This document shows, piece after piece, positions 16,947 through 26,361 of a stretch of DNA of 64,000 nt. Under the pieces are notes generated by a model. The model was not told where the DNA came from. It saw nothing but the letters and a program-made list of their open reading frames with translations, and did not search any database. Origin of the DNA: Nostoc sp. ATCC 53789 (GTDB taxonomy: Bacteria; Cyanobacteriota; Cyanobacteriia; Cyanobacteriales; Nostocaceae); the NCBI RefSeq assembly GCF_009873495.1, contig NZ_CP046703.1, positions 7,188,001 through 7,252,000 on the forward strand, read 5' to 3'. The translations under genes and the position numbers were made by a program. Each line of letters starts with the position of its first letter. The first letter of the stretch is position 1.

Positions 16947-17891
16947 ATGGTTTTAAGTCAATATCAACGTGCTGTGGGCGTATTTACTCATCGTCGAGAT
17001 GCAGAACAGGCGCTACATGAGTTGAGAGATTCTGGCTTGGCGATGGACAAAGTATCTGTAGTTGTACAGAATGCAGACCGCAATCATGAAATTACCGAGG
17101 ATGAAATTAAAGAGCGCACTGGTGATAAAGCTGACGAAGGTGCAACAGTAGGAGGTCTTTCAGGGGGCGCTGTTGGTGGATTGACTGGTTTATTAGTAGG
17201 TCTTGGGACTTTAGCAATCCCTGGAGTTGGGCCAATAATGCTGGCTGGCGCAGCTGCAACTGCTTTGGTTACAACCCTTGTTGGTGCAAGTATTGGTGCT
17301 GCTACTGGGACTTTTGCTGGTGCATTAGTTGGTTGGGGAATATCAGAAGAACAAGCTAGATCATATAACGAGCGAGTAGAGCATGGACACTATTTCATAA
17401 TCGTGGATTGTACATCTTTTGAAATTGCTAAAGTAGAAGCAATTCTACAGCGTTGGGGTATTGAAGAATTTGGCATTTACGAACCTATAAGTATTGAGCA
17501 ATTATCTCCAAATTCTACTACTACCATTCCTAATAAAAGTGGGATTTTGAGCAAATATGCTGTTAGTTGCTTCGATAACATAGAGAATGCTAAAGCTGCA
17601 ATTAACGATATGTATATCACAGGGTTTTCAGCAAATCAGATGTCTTTAATTTGCAAAGACCTTTCTCAATTTATTGGGTTAACTGGTATTAATTTAAGTG
17701 AGCGCTTTGACGCGATGAGGCTAGGAATAGCGGATGATTGGGCACGCTTTTACAACGAGCAAATTGAGCAAGGAAATTACATACTCATCGTTAGCGGCAC
17801 AGACAATGAGCTTGAACAGGCTAGCTTTATTGTAGGCAATTATGGAATTCAGGAATTTCAGATTTATGACCCAATGTTAATCCGCTCTTGA
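16947..17891 (+). CDS. General stress protein 17M/YflT-like membrane-associated protein, tandem duplicated
   Basis: 314-residue protein with two copies of a ferredoxin-like stress domain. The first copy (AVGVFTHRRDAEQALHELRDSGL) is followed by glycine/alanine-rich hydrophobic helices (GGLSGGAVGGLTGLLVGLGTLA and LVGASIGAATGTFAGALVGW) and HYFIIVDCTSFEIAKVEAIL. The second copy begins at AVSCFDNIENAKAAINDMYITGF and ends with YILIVSGTDNELEQASFIVGNYGI. This layout is usual for cyanobacterial proteins annotated as general stress proteins; their biochemical function is unknown. ATG 16947 has AAGGA 6 bases upstream and is chosen over an upstream TTG. A relative without duplication is encoded at 50550-51083. 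Confidence 0.8.
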   Translation: MVLSQYQRAVGVFTHRRDAEQALHELRDSGLAMDKVSVVVQNADRNHEITEDEIKERTGDKADEGATVGGLSGGAVGGLTGLLVGLGTLAIPGVGPIMLAGAAATALVTTLVGASIGAATGTFAGALVGWGISEEQARSYNERVEHGHYFIIVDCTSFEIAKVEAILQRWGIEEFGIYEPISIEQLSPNSTTTIPNKSGILSKYAVSCFDNIENAKAAINDMYITGFSANQMSLICKDLSQFIGLTGINLSERFDAMRLGIADDWARFYNEQIEQGNYILIVSGTDNELEQASFIVGNYGIQEFQIYDPMLIRS

Positions 17892-18227
17892 AAACTAGCA
17901 CTGGGAATTTTAACAATTTTGTTAGAACAAACAAATATATAGCAATACTTTCAAAATCCTCCGGTCTTTAGCTGTAAGTAGGTAGACATAATTAAATATA
18001 AAATAAACTCTTAGTTTGTAGTGAGCGATTTATCGCTCAGAGCAAGGATTATCAGGACTAAAGTCCTTACTACAAACAATAAATTTATTTATGCCTAGAT
18101 ACTTATGTGTTGCAGCTTATAACTTTAGTTGAAATATTCCGCCCGTAAACCGGGCGAATATGTAACAAAGCAATTGTGCAAACTAAATTATTTCATCTAA
18201 ATTTCTGAGGAGATTTAGATAAAGTAA
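17892..18227. other. Gap holding dispersed repeats
   Basis: Contains repeat copy 18013-18077 and a small hairpin ATTCCGCCCG/CGGGCGAAT (18136-18159). No gene is visible. Confidence 0.5.
18013..18077. repeat. Dispersed palindromic repeat (AGGACTAAAGTCCT family), copy 3
   Basis: GTTTGTAGTGAGCGATTTATCGCTCAGAGCAAGG ... TCAGGACTAAAGTCCTTACTACAAAC: two hairpins (GAGCGATTTATCGCTC and AGGACTAAAGTCCT) bounded by GTTTGTAGT/ACTACAAAC, a perfect terminal inverted repeat. Confidence 0.75.
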
Positions 18228-18428
18228 TTAATAGCCTTCTATCGTATAACCAGCAGATTGAACTATCTGTTTAATCGACTCTTCAGAAGCCGCAGTATCT
18301 ACAGTTACGGTTTTAGCATCAACATTCACATCTACTTTGGCATCAGATTCCATCGTCAAAATAGATTTAGTTATTTTCTTGGCGCACTCATCACCTTTAA
18401 TATCTGGAACTTTCAATTTAATTGCCAT
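18228..18428 (-). CDS. Small heavy-metal-associated (HMA) domain protein with a single cysteine
   Basis: 66-residue cytosolic protein with the ferredoxin-like HMA fold: VPDIKGDECAKKITKSI, then VDVNVDAKTVTVD and SEESIKQIVQSAGYTIEGY, including the C-terminal AGY typical of copper chaperones. The usual MxCxxC metal site reads KGDEC, so only the second cysteine remains. Metal binding, if any, would be monothiol or would need a partner. AGG about 8 bases before the ATG supports the start. Lone gene, convergent with the stress-protein gene. Confidence 0.8.
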   Translation of the reverse strand: MAIKLKVPDIKGDECAKKITKSILTMESDAKVDVNVDAKTVTVDTAASEESIKQIVQSAGYTIEGY

Positions 18429-18674
18429 TACTTACCTCAGTTCATCAACTTTTATTTCTATTTAATCAATATAATAACGGTTGAGACAATGAAGAAACAT
18501 CTTACTAGAGTCAGGGAATTGAGCATCCCTAGGATAGTAATAAATAATAGCTAGACTTAAATTATTAGTTGTTAGATGGCTAATACATCTGGTTTTTGGT
18601 AGATGCCCTTGTGCAATTTGTTGTATGAAGAAACTAACTCTGGCGATTTAGTTGAAAAAGGATAAAATATCGAG

Positions 18675-19487
18675 CTACCTATTTTTTTGGAGTTCGTGCA
18701 TACTTCTCACAACCTTTGTTACTAGATTTCTGGGTGTAAATCTGACGCTTTCGGTCAATATTTTATTTCTCATCCCAGGAACAACAACAGTTTTATTTTT
18801 CATTAAACCCCGATAACCAATCTTAGCAACAGTTTCCGTATCCATCATTCTGTTAACGTTAGCAATTTTGGAATCTTCCATTGCAGCAGTTTGTTGGAAT
18901 TCTGATGCTGTTGGGCCGGGACAAAGAACAGTAACGCTAACACCAGTACCCTCTAATTCATTAGCGATCGCTTCTGAAAATGATAAGACATAGGCTTTAG
19001 TAGCAAAATAAACCGCCATTAGAGGCCCCGGTTGAAAAGCTGCTGCTGAGGCGACATTTAATATTTTTCCATAGTCTTGCTCAACCATATCCTTGAGAAA
19101 TAACTTTGTTAAATGTGTCAATGTCACCATATTTACCTGGAGCATTTGCAGTTCAATACTGAGGTCTGTTTCGCTAAATGCTCCATAAGTACCAAAGCCA
19201 GCATTGTTAACCAGCACATCAATTTTGATCGATTCTTGCTGGAGTTCTCTAAAAATTTCTTCTGGAGATGTTGGGATAGATAAATCCTTAGTCAAAACTT
19301 TCACAAAAATTCCAAATTTTTGCGGAAATTCATTTATGATTTCTGTAAGTTTTTGTTCATTCTTATCCACTAACACCAGATTATAACCATGACGAGCAAA
19401 AATCTGGGTTAATTGATAGCCTATCCCACTAGCCGCTCCTGTAATTAGAGCAGTTTTTTTTTGCCGACTTTCAGATGTTTTATTCAT
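18675..19487 (-). CDS. Short-chain dehydrogenase/reductase (SDR family)
   Basis: 270-residue classical SDR oxidoreductase using NAD(P)H. Motifs: TGAASGIG (cofactor loop, about residues 17-24), NNAGFGTYG, a VASAAAF serine strand, YFATK (catalytic Tyr-Lys), and CPGPTASEF. Substrate cannot be deduced; sequence style resembles DltE/YqjQ-like reductases. Divergently placed from the dehydratase gene at 19696. Confidence 0.85.
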   Translation of the reverse strand: MNKTSESRQKKTALITGAASGIGYQLTQIFARHGYNLVLVDKNEQKLTEIINEFPQKFGIFVKVLTKDLSIPTSPEEIFRELQQESIKIDVLVNNAGFGTYGAFSETDLSIELQMLQVNMVTLTHLTKLFLKDMVEQDYGKILNVASAAAFQPGPLMAVYFATKAYVLSFSEAIANELEGTGVSVTVLCPGPTASEFQQTAAMEDSKIANVNRMMDTETVAKIGYRGLMKNKTVVVPGMRNKILTESVRFTPRNLVTKVVRSMHELQKNR

Positions 19488-19695
19488 GCTAGAAAAATGG
19501 CGAATGTGAGTTAATTAATTTAAGTTTTATAAATTTAGCTACAACAATATATAATGTTTGCGGTAGCTATTTTTATGCAGACAATAAATGATGCTATCTA
19601 CCTGAAACGAGTATGCTTCAATCAAGCATAAGAGACGTAAATATAAAAATCTGTATCTATATAAACAAGAGCAAAAATATTTAATTTTGTCATTA

Positions 19696-20670
19696 ATGTC
19701 ACAACCTAATTCCGTTACTATAACTGATGTGCAAGCAGCACAAGAGCGAATTTTGGGAATTGCCCATCGCACGCCTGTGCTAACTTCTAGAATGGTTAAC
19801 GATCGCACCAATAGCCAAGTATTCTTTAAATGCGAAAACTTTCAACGCACCGGGGCATTTAAATTTAGAGGGGCGTACAATGCTTTAGCGCAACTATCGG
19901 TAGCACAAAAACAAACAGGCGTTCTCACCTATTCATCAGGAAATCATGCCCAAGCGATCGCTCTAGCTGGAAAAATCCTCAATATTCCCACCACTATTGT
20001 CATGCCTGATGATGCACCCATTGTCAAACAAACTGCGACTCGTGGCTATGGTGCAGAGATAATTTTATACAATCGCCAAGAAACAAACCGAGAAGAATTA
20101 GCCCAAAATCTAGCAGATGATAGCTCTTTGACACTCATTCCCCCTTACGATCATCCCCATGTAGTCGCTGGACAGGGGACAACTGCTTTAGAACTGATTC
20201 AAGAGGTTGGCGAATTGGATTTGCTATTAGTTTGTTGTGGCGGTGGCGGATTACTTTCAGGATGTGCGATCGCAGCTAAGTCACTTTTACCCAATTGTAA
20301 AGTAATTGGAGTAGAACCAGCACTCGCCGATGATGCTACCCGCTCTTTTCACACCAAAACCCTGCAAACTGTCAAGAATCCTGATACCATCGCCGATGGT
20401 GCGCGGACTCCTAGCCTTGGTAAAATTACTTTCCCCTTAGTGCTGCATTACGTTGATGATATGGTGACGGTATCTGAAGAAGCGATTCTTCGCACCATGT
20501 TTTTCTTATGGGAACGTCTGAAAATTGTCGTTGAACCCACAGGAGTACTTGCAGCAGCAGCCTTACTCGAAGGTGTGGTGACAGCACCAGAGTCGAGGAT
20601 TGGTGTCATCATCAGTGGTGGAAATATCGATTTGGCGCAAGTTGGTAAATTGTTTTCTGGTGGATTTTGA
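19696..20670 (+). CDS. PLP-dependent serine/threonine dehydratase-like enzyme
   Basis: 324-residue fold-type II PLP enzyme of the threonine/serine dehydratase group. FKCENFQRTGAFKFRGAYNAL contains the PLP lysine, SSGNHAQAIALA the substrate loop, and CCGGGGLLSGCAIA the phosphate loop. It lacks the C-terminal ACT-like regulatory domain of biosynthetic IlvA, so it is closer to catabolic dehydratases, serine racemase or threo-3-hydroxyaspartate ammonia-lyase; these cannot be told apart here. ATG 19696 is used; a TTG nine bases earlier is possible. Confidence 0.85.
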   Translation: MSQPNSVTITDVQAAQERILGIAHRTPVLTSRMVNDRTNSQVFFKCENFQRTGAFKFRGAYNALAQLSVAQKQTGVLTYSSGNHAQAIALAGKILNIPTTIVMPDDAPIVKQTATRGYGAEIILYNRQETNREELAQNLADDSSLTLIPPYDHPHVVAGQGTTALELIQEVGELDLLLVCCGGGGLLSGCAIAAKSLLPNCKVIGVEPALADDATRSFHTKTLQTVKNPDTIADGARTPSLGKITFPLVLHYVDDMVTVSEEAILRTMFFLWERLKIVVEPTGVLAAAALLEGVVTAPESRIGVIISGGNIDLAQVGKLFSGGF

Positions 20671-20746
20671 CACCCCCACCCCTTTAAGGAGTGGGATTGC
20701 AAGGTTTTAGCGAATCAACTTATCTAATTGGATTTCCCCGATATTT

Positions 20747-22891
20747 TTAATTCTTCTGGGGAGTCACCTCAGCACTAGGCGTAGGTGTAGATTCAGGTGT
20801 GGGGGTTTCTGTGGAAGTAGGTGTAGGTGTAGGTTCAGGCGTGGATGTTTCCGTGGGTGTAGGTTCAGGCGTAGGTGTTGGCGATGGGGGAGGAGTGGGA
20901 TTTTCTGCTGTAACGGTGAGTTCATAGTCTACTGGTTTCGATGCTGTGGAAACCACGACAAACTCGTAAAATCCGTTTTCTGGTAATTTAGTTGATAAAA
21001 TGCGCTTGGTAGAATCTTCTAAGAATTGGATTTTGCCAGAGGGTGAATAGACTGATAATAAAACTTGGGAATTTGCTTCTAGTTTCAATTCCAGAGATTG
21101 ATTTTTAGCAAGTCCAGCAATAAATACTTTGCCACTACCAGGTTGAAGATTACCACTGACTGTTTTGCCAGTAGCGCCCGGATCAAAGACAAGTTTCTGG
21201 AAAGCGCTACCGGAGAGGATCGCACTGAGTTTATCGCTAACAAAACCGTACCAAACTTGTCCAATGGGCTGATCTCGGAAATCTTTACCACGCTGTTCAG
21301 GGAATACACTTAAAAATGCAGCGTCTCCCAAATCATACAAAGAACGACTACCAACGTTGATTTTGTTGACTTCTACTTTCCAGCGATCGCGTTCAGCGCT
21401 TGTATAAGTTCCCAGTTGTCGGCGGGTGTTGGAACTCAGGGGTGCTAGTTTTTCCAGCAATTCTGAGGCTGTTTTATCCCATTCTGCCCGCAAACCCTCA
21501 TCTTCAGTCCCATCGCTGAGAGTGCGCCCGCGTACACTGGGGTTTCTGTCCCAAAAAACTTGATTCACCAAGTTCACATAGAAGTTAGAGTTAATCCCCA
21601 ACTGTTGACGGCGATCGTTTAATTTTTCTTTGCGTTGCCGTTCTGCGGGTGAATATTGCGCTAAAGGATCGGTTGGTTGGTTACTGGTTGGAGTTGGGCT
21701 AGCTGTGGGAGTAGGTTGAACTCCCCCGATATCGTTGCGGCTGCTATTCACTCCCCACCAAATTAATCCAACACTACCAGCTACCACCGCCGCCACTAGA
21801 AAGATTTTTGTTGGTGTCCACCAAGAAGAGGGAGAGGGGGGCGATGAGAAGGATGGGGGAGGTGGGGAGACGGCGACGGTGGCGGATGTGGGTTGTGGTG
21901 GGGTGGGATATTGAGTTGGGGGAAAGTTAGCTGGGGGCGGGTTGAGGGCTTCGATTACTTGGCGAACTGATTGATAGCGATCGCTTGGTCTGGCAGATAG
22001 CATTTTATCTAAGACCTGTGCCAAAATCGGACTCACGTTTACTTCCCGTCGCCACTGCCAGGTTAAATTATAGGTATCAATTAATTCTTGGGGCTGTTTC
22101 CCTGTCAGTAAAACCAACATTGTTGCAGCTAAAGCATATAAGTCGCTGTGAGGAGATACTAACCCAGTTTGCATCTGTTCTGGGGGTGCAAATCCAACCT
22201 TACCTAATAAGGTGGGTGATGGGGAAGATGCAACCATGCCGGGTTGGTAATATTCGGAAGCTACGGTTGCTACTACTTGTTTGACACCGCCAAAGTCAAT
22301 TAAAACTGGCAGTTTGTCAACAGTGCGAAGCATTAAGTTATCTGGAGAAATATCTCGATGAATTACTCCCAGTGAGTGGATGTATTCTAACACTGGCAAA
22401 ATTTGCTGCAACAATTGGCGTACTTCTGCCTCTGTAAAGCGCAAACCTTGTTGTAACCGCGCATTTAACAAAGAATTGTAAGTTTCCCCTTCTACATAAT
22501 CTTGCACCAAAAACAGATATTCCTTGCCGCCTAAGTTTAGCCGCAGCAGTTCCCGGAAGCGGGGAATTTGCGGATGTTGCAGTTTATAGAGAACACTCGC
22601 TTCTCTCTCAAACAGTTCTTCTGCTTTTTGAACAACGTAAGCGGTTTGAACTTGGGGGGAAAATTCTTTTAAAACACAAAGTTCGCGGAAACGGTTGACA
22701 TCTTCGGCTAAATAAGTCCGTCCAAAGCCACCTTGGCCAATTTGACGCACAATTACATAGCGATCGCCTAAAGTTAGTCCCGGTTGGATACTATAACTCA
22801 TGGGCGCACCCGACAATTTTTCACCACACTGGAGACAAAAGCGACTACTTGGGGAATTTTCATGTCCTTTATAACAATATATTTTGGTCAT
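20747..22891 (-). CDS. Zinc-ribbon Ser/Thr protein kinase with extracytoplasmic C-terminus
   Basis: 714-residue membrane kinase. Zinc ribbon at residues about 5-25 (CYKGH...CLQCG). Kinase domain about 38-310: IGQGGFGRTYLAED (Gly loop), CVLKEF (ATP Lys), VIHRDISPDNLML (catalytic loop), IDFGGVKQ (Mg loop, DFGG as in cyanobacterial members) and GFAPPEQM. Then a proline-rich segment and one transmembrane helix near 362-382. After that come an alpha-helical domain shared with the neighbouring kinase (RRQQLGINSNFYV...GLRAEWD...IGQVWYGFVSDKL), a beta domain resembling bacterial pre-peptidase domains (GSGKVFIAGL...), and a PTPTPEPTP tail. Signals and substrates unknown. Tandem with a paralogue immediately upstream on the same strand. 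Confidence 0.88.
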   Translation of the reverse strand: MTKIYCYKGHENSPSSRFCLQCGEKLSGAPMSYSIQPGLTLGDRYVIVRQIGQGGFGRTYLAEDVNRFRELCVLKEFSPQVQTAYVVQKAEELFEREASVLYKLQHPQIPRFRELLRLNLGGKEYLFLVQDYVEGETYNSLLNARLQQGLRFTEAEVRQLLQQILPVLEYIHSLGVIHRDISPDNLMLRTVDKLPVLIDFGGVKQVVATVASEYYQPGMVASSPSPTLLGKVGFAPPEQMQTGLVSPHSDLYALAATMLVLLTGKQPQELIDTYNLTWQWRREVNVSPILAQVLDKMLSARPSDRYQSVRQVIEALNPPPANFPPTQYPTPPQPTSATVAVSPPPPSFSSPPSPSSWWTPTKIFLVAAVVAGSVGLIWWGVNSSRNDIGGVQPTPTASPTPTSNQPTDPLAQYSPAERQRKEKLNDRRQQLGINSNFYVNLVNQVFWDRNPSVRGRTLSDGTEDEGLRAEWDKTASELLEKLAPLSSNTRRQLGTYTSAERDRWKVEVNKINVGSRSLYDLGDAAFLSVFPEQRGKDFRDQPIGQVWYGFVSDKLSAILSGSAFQKLVFDPGATGKTVSGNLQPGSGKVFIAGLAKNQSLELKLEANSQVLLSVYSPSGKIQFLEDSTKRILSTKLPENGFYEFVVVSTASKPVDYELTVTAENPTPPPSPTPTPEPTPTETSTPEPTPTPTSTETPTPESTPTPSAEVTPQKN

Positions 22892-22948
22892 TTGTCATTG
22901 GTCATTTGTCATTTGTTATTTGTTATTCTTCCCTAGTCGCCAGTCTCC

Positions 22949-24643
22949 TTACTTGCCAGATTGTACTTTACTGACTTGATCGGCTGCGATCGCATACCAA
23001 ATTTGACCGAAGGTCTTTTGATTCAGTTTCCCACGCTCCTGACCAGGAAACAACCGATCAAATTTTTCATTTGTGTCTTTGGTCAGCTGATCAAGTGTAT
23101 AGTTCCCCAATTGGCCGGATCGCGCTTGTCGCCTCCATGTATCGTAATCTTTTTGACTATATTTACCTAATTTTTGACGAGATTCTGTACTGAGCTTTGC
23201 CTGTTCTATTTTATTCAATAAATCGTCAGCAATACCAGACCATTCATCTCGTAAACCAGCATCTTCAGGTTTAGATGTCAGGCTACGTCCCTTTAATTCT
23301 GGTTTTTTTGTATAAAATAAATCATCTACGAAGGGAATAAAAAATCCTTCAGTAATTTCTAGCTGTTGGCGACGATTGATAATTTCTTGGAGATTAGGGT
23401 TTTTTCCTTTTTCGCCACCTGGTTTACCGCTTGGGAACTGGGGAATTTGCGGTAATGAAATTGATGGGATGGTAATTGAAGATACGCTGCGGATGACGGC
23501 ATTTACTACTCCCCAAGCACCTGCGCCGGTTAAGACAACTAAAGCTGTTCCCCCTAAACTCATCATAAAAGGACGAATCCAAAGAGGGAAAGATATCGGT
23601 TTGGAGATCGCTTGCGTTCTGTTCTGAAATCTACTCACAATCGCACTGGCGCGTTGTCTTCCCGGAGCAACTACCATCGTCTTAATCTTGCTGGTAATCG
23701 AATTGCCAGTTGATTTAGTCGCACTTGATGATGGTAAATCTTTGAGGATTTGCTCGGCTCGTTGATAGCGATCGCTCGGTTTATAAGCTACCATCTTTTT
23801 TAACACCGCTTCCAGTTTGGGACTAACTCGGATTTGTTTTCCCCAGCCCCAAATTCCCTGGTAGCTGTCGTATAATTTTTGCGGTTCTTGCCCTGTAAGC
23901 AACACCAGTGATGTAACTGCCAAAGAGTATAAATCACTACTAAAAAATGCTTTCCCTTGCCGTAGCTGCTCTTCTGGAGCGTAGCCTTTTTTACCCAGCA
24001 AAGTATTATTTCCCACCAACTTAGTCTGCCAAAAACCTTGAGAAGCTGGCAATTGCTTGACACCACCAAAATCAATCAGCACGGGTAGATTATCAGAACG
24101 CCGCCAAATTAAATTATCGGGAGAGATATCACGGTGAACAACATCTTGTGAGTGGATGTAGGCTAATACAGGTAAAATCTGTTGCAGTAGGGTGATTACT
24201 TCCTCTTCACTGAAAGTCTTTCCTTGGCTCTCGCGTTGTTCTAATAATTGGTAGTAATTGTCACCATCTACATAATCTTGTACTAGAAAGAAAAAATCTT
24301 TAGTACCTATTTTCACTTGTAGCGAGGCGTGAAAACGCGGAATCTGTGGATGCTGGAGTTTTTTTAGAACATTGGCTTCTCGCTCAAATAACTCTTTAGC
24401 TTTTTGTAAATCTTGATGTTCTTGTACTTGGGGTGCAAATTCCTTCAGCACACAGGTTCGATGGGATTGACTTATATCCTCTGCCAAATAGGTGCGTCCA
24501 AAGCCGCCCTGCCCTAAATGACGGATAATTTGATAGCGATTATCCACAACCTGTCCCACAGCAAGAGGTAATGGTTCACCACAATGGGTACAAAAGCGGT
24601 TACTACCATTATTTGTGTGTTGTCTACTGCAATAGAGTTGCAT
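22949..24643 (-). CDS. Zinc-ribbon Ser/Thr protein kinase (paralogue)
   Basis: 564-residue kinase with the same order of parts as its downstream neighbour: zinc ribbon (CSRQH...CTHCG), kinase domain with LGQGGFGRTYLAED, CVLKEF, VVHRDISPDNLIW, IDFGGVKQ and GYAPEEQL, one membrane helix near residue 360-380, and the helical domain INRRQQLEITEGFFIPFVDDL ... GLRDEWSGIADDLL ... FGQIWYAIAADQVSKV. It lacks the beta domain and proline tail of its neighbour. First gene of the pair, separated from it by 57 bp that contain TCATTTG-type repeats. Confidence 0.88.
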   Translation of the reverse strand: MQLYCSRQHTNNGSNRFCTHCGEPLPLAVGQVVDNRYQIIRHLGQGGFGRTYLAEDISQSHRTCVLKEFAPQVQEHQDLQKAKELFEREANVLKKLQHPQIPRFHASLQVKIGTKDFFFLVQDYVDGDNYYQLLEQRESQGKTFSEEEVITLLQQILPVLAYIHSQDVVHRDISPDNLIWRRSDNLPVLIDFGGVKQLPASQGFWQTKLVGNNTLLGKKGYAPEEQLRQGKAFFSSDLYSLAVTSLVLLTGQEPQKLYDSYQGIWGWGKQIRVSPKLEAVLKKMVAYKPSDRYQRAEQILKDLPSSSATKSTGNSITSKIKTMVVAPGRQRASAIVSRFQNRTQAISKPISFPLWIRPFMMSLGGTALVVLTGAGAWGVVNAVIRSVSSITIPSISLPQIPQFPSGKPGGEKGKNPNLQEIINRRQQLEITEGFFIPFVDDLFYTKKPELKGRSLTSKPEDAGLRDEWSGIADDLLNKIEQAKLSTESRQKLGKYSQKDYDTWRRQARSGQLGNYTLDQLTKDTNEKFDRLFPGQERGKLNQKTFGQIWYAIAADQVSKVQSGK

Positions 24644-24651
24644 GGTGCTGA

Positions 24652-24810
24652 AGGATAAATTAATGTTTTATTGGATGACTACAACGCGCATATCCTCATT
24701 TTCGGATATCCTACGAATTACGTTAGCGGCGTAAGAGCGTCATTACGAATTACGAATTACGTTAGCGAAGCGGTAGCGAGTCTTCGAGCGTCATTACGAA
24801 TTATTTTAAC
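24652..24810. repeat. Dispersed repeat cluster (CATTACGAATTACG units)
   Basis: Three copies of GTCATTACGAATTA, interleaved with GTTAGCGGCGTAAGAGC and GTTAGCGAAGCGGTAGCGAGTC, lie between divergent genes. Confidence 0.6.
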
Positions 24811-24846
24811 GGTGTTGGTTCATTTTCAGGATAAACAACAAGCGTC

Positions 24847-26361
24847 ATGAACTCCATACCACGACAGCAGCGAGTAATTAAAGCATTTGAAGATTTTTTA
24901 TCTACCCCCCTAGAAACGATATTGCAACGGCATCTTAACACTCAAACTTCGGCAGCTTTAACTTTATTTCATGATGTGGCGGCTAATGTACCTGCCTACA
25001 AAGCTTTTTTAGCTGAAAGGGAAATTAATCCTGCGACTATTCAAACCTTGGAGGAGTTTCAAAAACTCCCAGCGATCGCTAAACAAAATTATATACTGCG
25101 TTATCCCTTAGCTGACTTGTGCCACAACGGACAACTAGAAGGGTGCGATATGATCGCCGCTTCATCAGGTTCTAGTGGTAAACCGACATTTTGGCCTCGT
25201 TTTTTCACAGATGAACTCCAAATCGCCACACGCTTTGAACAAATTTTTCACGATAGTTTTCATTCAGATACTAGACGTACCCTAGCAGTGATTTGTTTCA
25301 CTTTAGGCACTTGGGTAGGTGGGATGTTTACCACTAATTGCTGTCGTTATCTTGCTAGCAAAGGTTATCTCATCACCGTAATTACTCCTGGTAACAACAA
25401 AGATGAGATTTTGCGAGTTGTCCAAGAACTAGGTTCAGAATTTGAACAAGTGGTGTTGTTGGGATACCCGCCATTTTTAAAAGATGTAATTGATACTGGT
25501 ATCGCTCGTGGTGTGGAGTGGCAGAAATATCAGATTAAATTGGTGATGGCGGGAGAAGTATTTAGTGAAGAATGGCGGAGTTTAGTTGGCGAAAGAGTTG
25601 GTTCCCAAAATCCTTGCTATGATTTTGCATCACTTTACGGCACTGCGGATGCGGGAGTTTTGGGTAATGAAACACCTTTAAGTATCTGCATTCGCCGTTT
25701 TTTGGCAATAAATCCCGATGCAGCTAGAGCTTTATTTGGAGAATCGCGTTTACCCACGCTAGTACAATACGATCCCTTCACTCGCTTTTTTGAAGTTCAC
25801 GATGGCGGATTGTTATTTTCAGGAGATAACGGTATTCCCTTAGTACGTTATGACATCTTAGATACTGGCGGGATAATTAGTTATGATGCCATGCTGCAAT
25901 TTTTAGCAGAATGGGGGTTTAATCCGCTCGAAAATCTGCGTTCTGACACTCAAGAATTACCTAGAGGTATTCATCAGCTACCTTTCGTTTATGTCTTCGG
26001 GCGTTCTAACTTTACAGTTTCTTACTTTGGCGCAAATATCTATCCCGAAAATGTGACGGTGGGATTAGAGCAACCAGGAATTCAAGAATGGGTGACTGGT
26101 AAATTCGTGTTGCAGGTGAAGGAAGATGCAGATAAAAATCGATTTTTATCTGTGGTTGTGGAGTTAGGAGCAGGGGTAGAGGGTAGTGAAGATCGAAGAC
26201 TTGCGATCGCATCTTCTATTCTTTCACAACTGCTACGTCTAAATAGCGAGTTTGCTAATTATGTTCCCGCAGAATATCAAACACCACAGGTTACATTAGC
26301 ACCAATGGGGGATGCGGAATATTTCCCTATTGGGGTGAAACATCGTTATACGCGTCAATAG
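24847..26361 (+). CDS. Phenylacetate-CoA ligase-like adenylate-forming enzyme
   Basis: 504-residue member of the ANL superfamily related to PaaK/coenzyme F390 synthetase. The phosphate loop reads AASSGSSGKPTFWPR (about residues 105-119); FASLYGTADAGVLG matches the aromatic-acid adenylation motif, and RYDILDTGGII the hinge Asp motif. The C-terminus has ANIYPENV and a final KHRYTR in place of the usual catalytic Lys region, so thioester formation is uncertain. It presumably activates a carboxylic acid with ATP. No acyl-carrier or partner gene is adjacent, so the substrate is unknown. Confidence 0.78.
   Translation: MNSIPRQQRVIKAFEDFLSTPLETILQRHLNTQTSAALTLFHDVAANVPAYKAFLAEREINPATIQTLEEFQKLPAIAKQNYILRYPLADLCHNGQLEGCDMIAASSGSSGKPTFWPRFFTDELQIATRFEQIFHDSFHSDTRRTLAVICFTLGTWVGGMFTTNCCRYLASKGYLITVITPGNNKDEILRVVQELGSEFEQVVLLGYPPFLKDVIDTGIARGVEWQKYQIKLVMAGEVFSEEWRSLVGERVGSQNPCYDFASLYGTADAGVLGNETPLSICIRRFLAINPDAARALFGESRLPTLVQYDPFTRFFEVHDGGLLFSGDNGIPLVRYDILDTGGIISYDAMLQFLAEWGFNPLENLRSDTQELPRGIHQLPFVYVFGRSNFTVSYFGANIYPENVTVGLEQPGIQEWVTGKFVLQVKEDADKNRFLSVVVELGAGVEGSEDRRLAIASSILSQLLRLNSEFANYVPAEYQTPQVTLAPMGDAEYFPIGVKHRYTRQ

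Noticed and set aside
18136..18159. Terminator for the stress-protein or HMA gene
   Set aside because: A short GC hairpin exists but no T tract follows on either strand.
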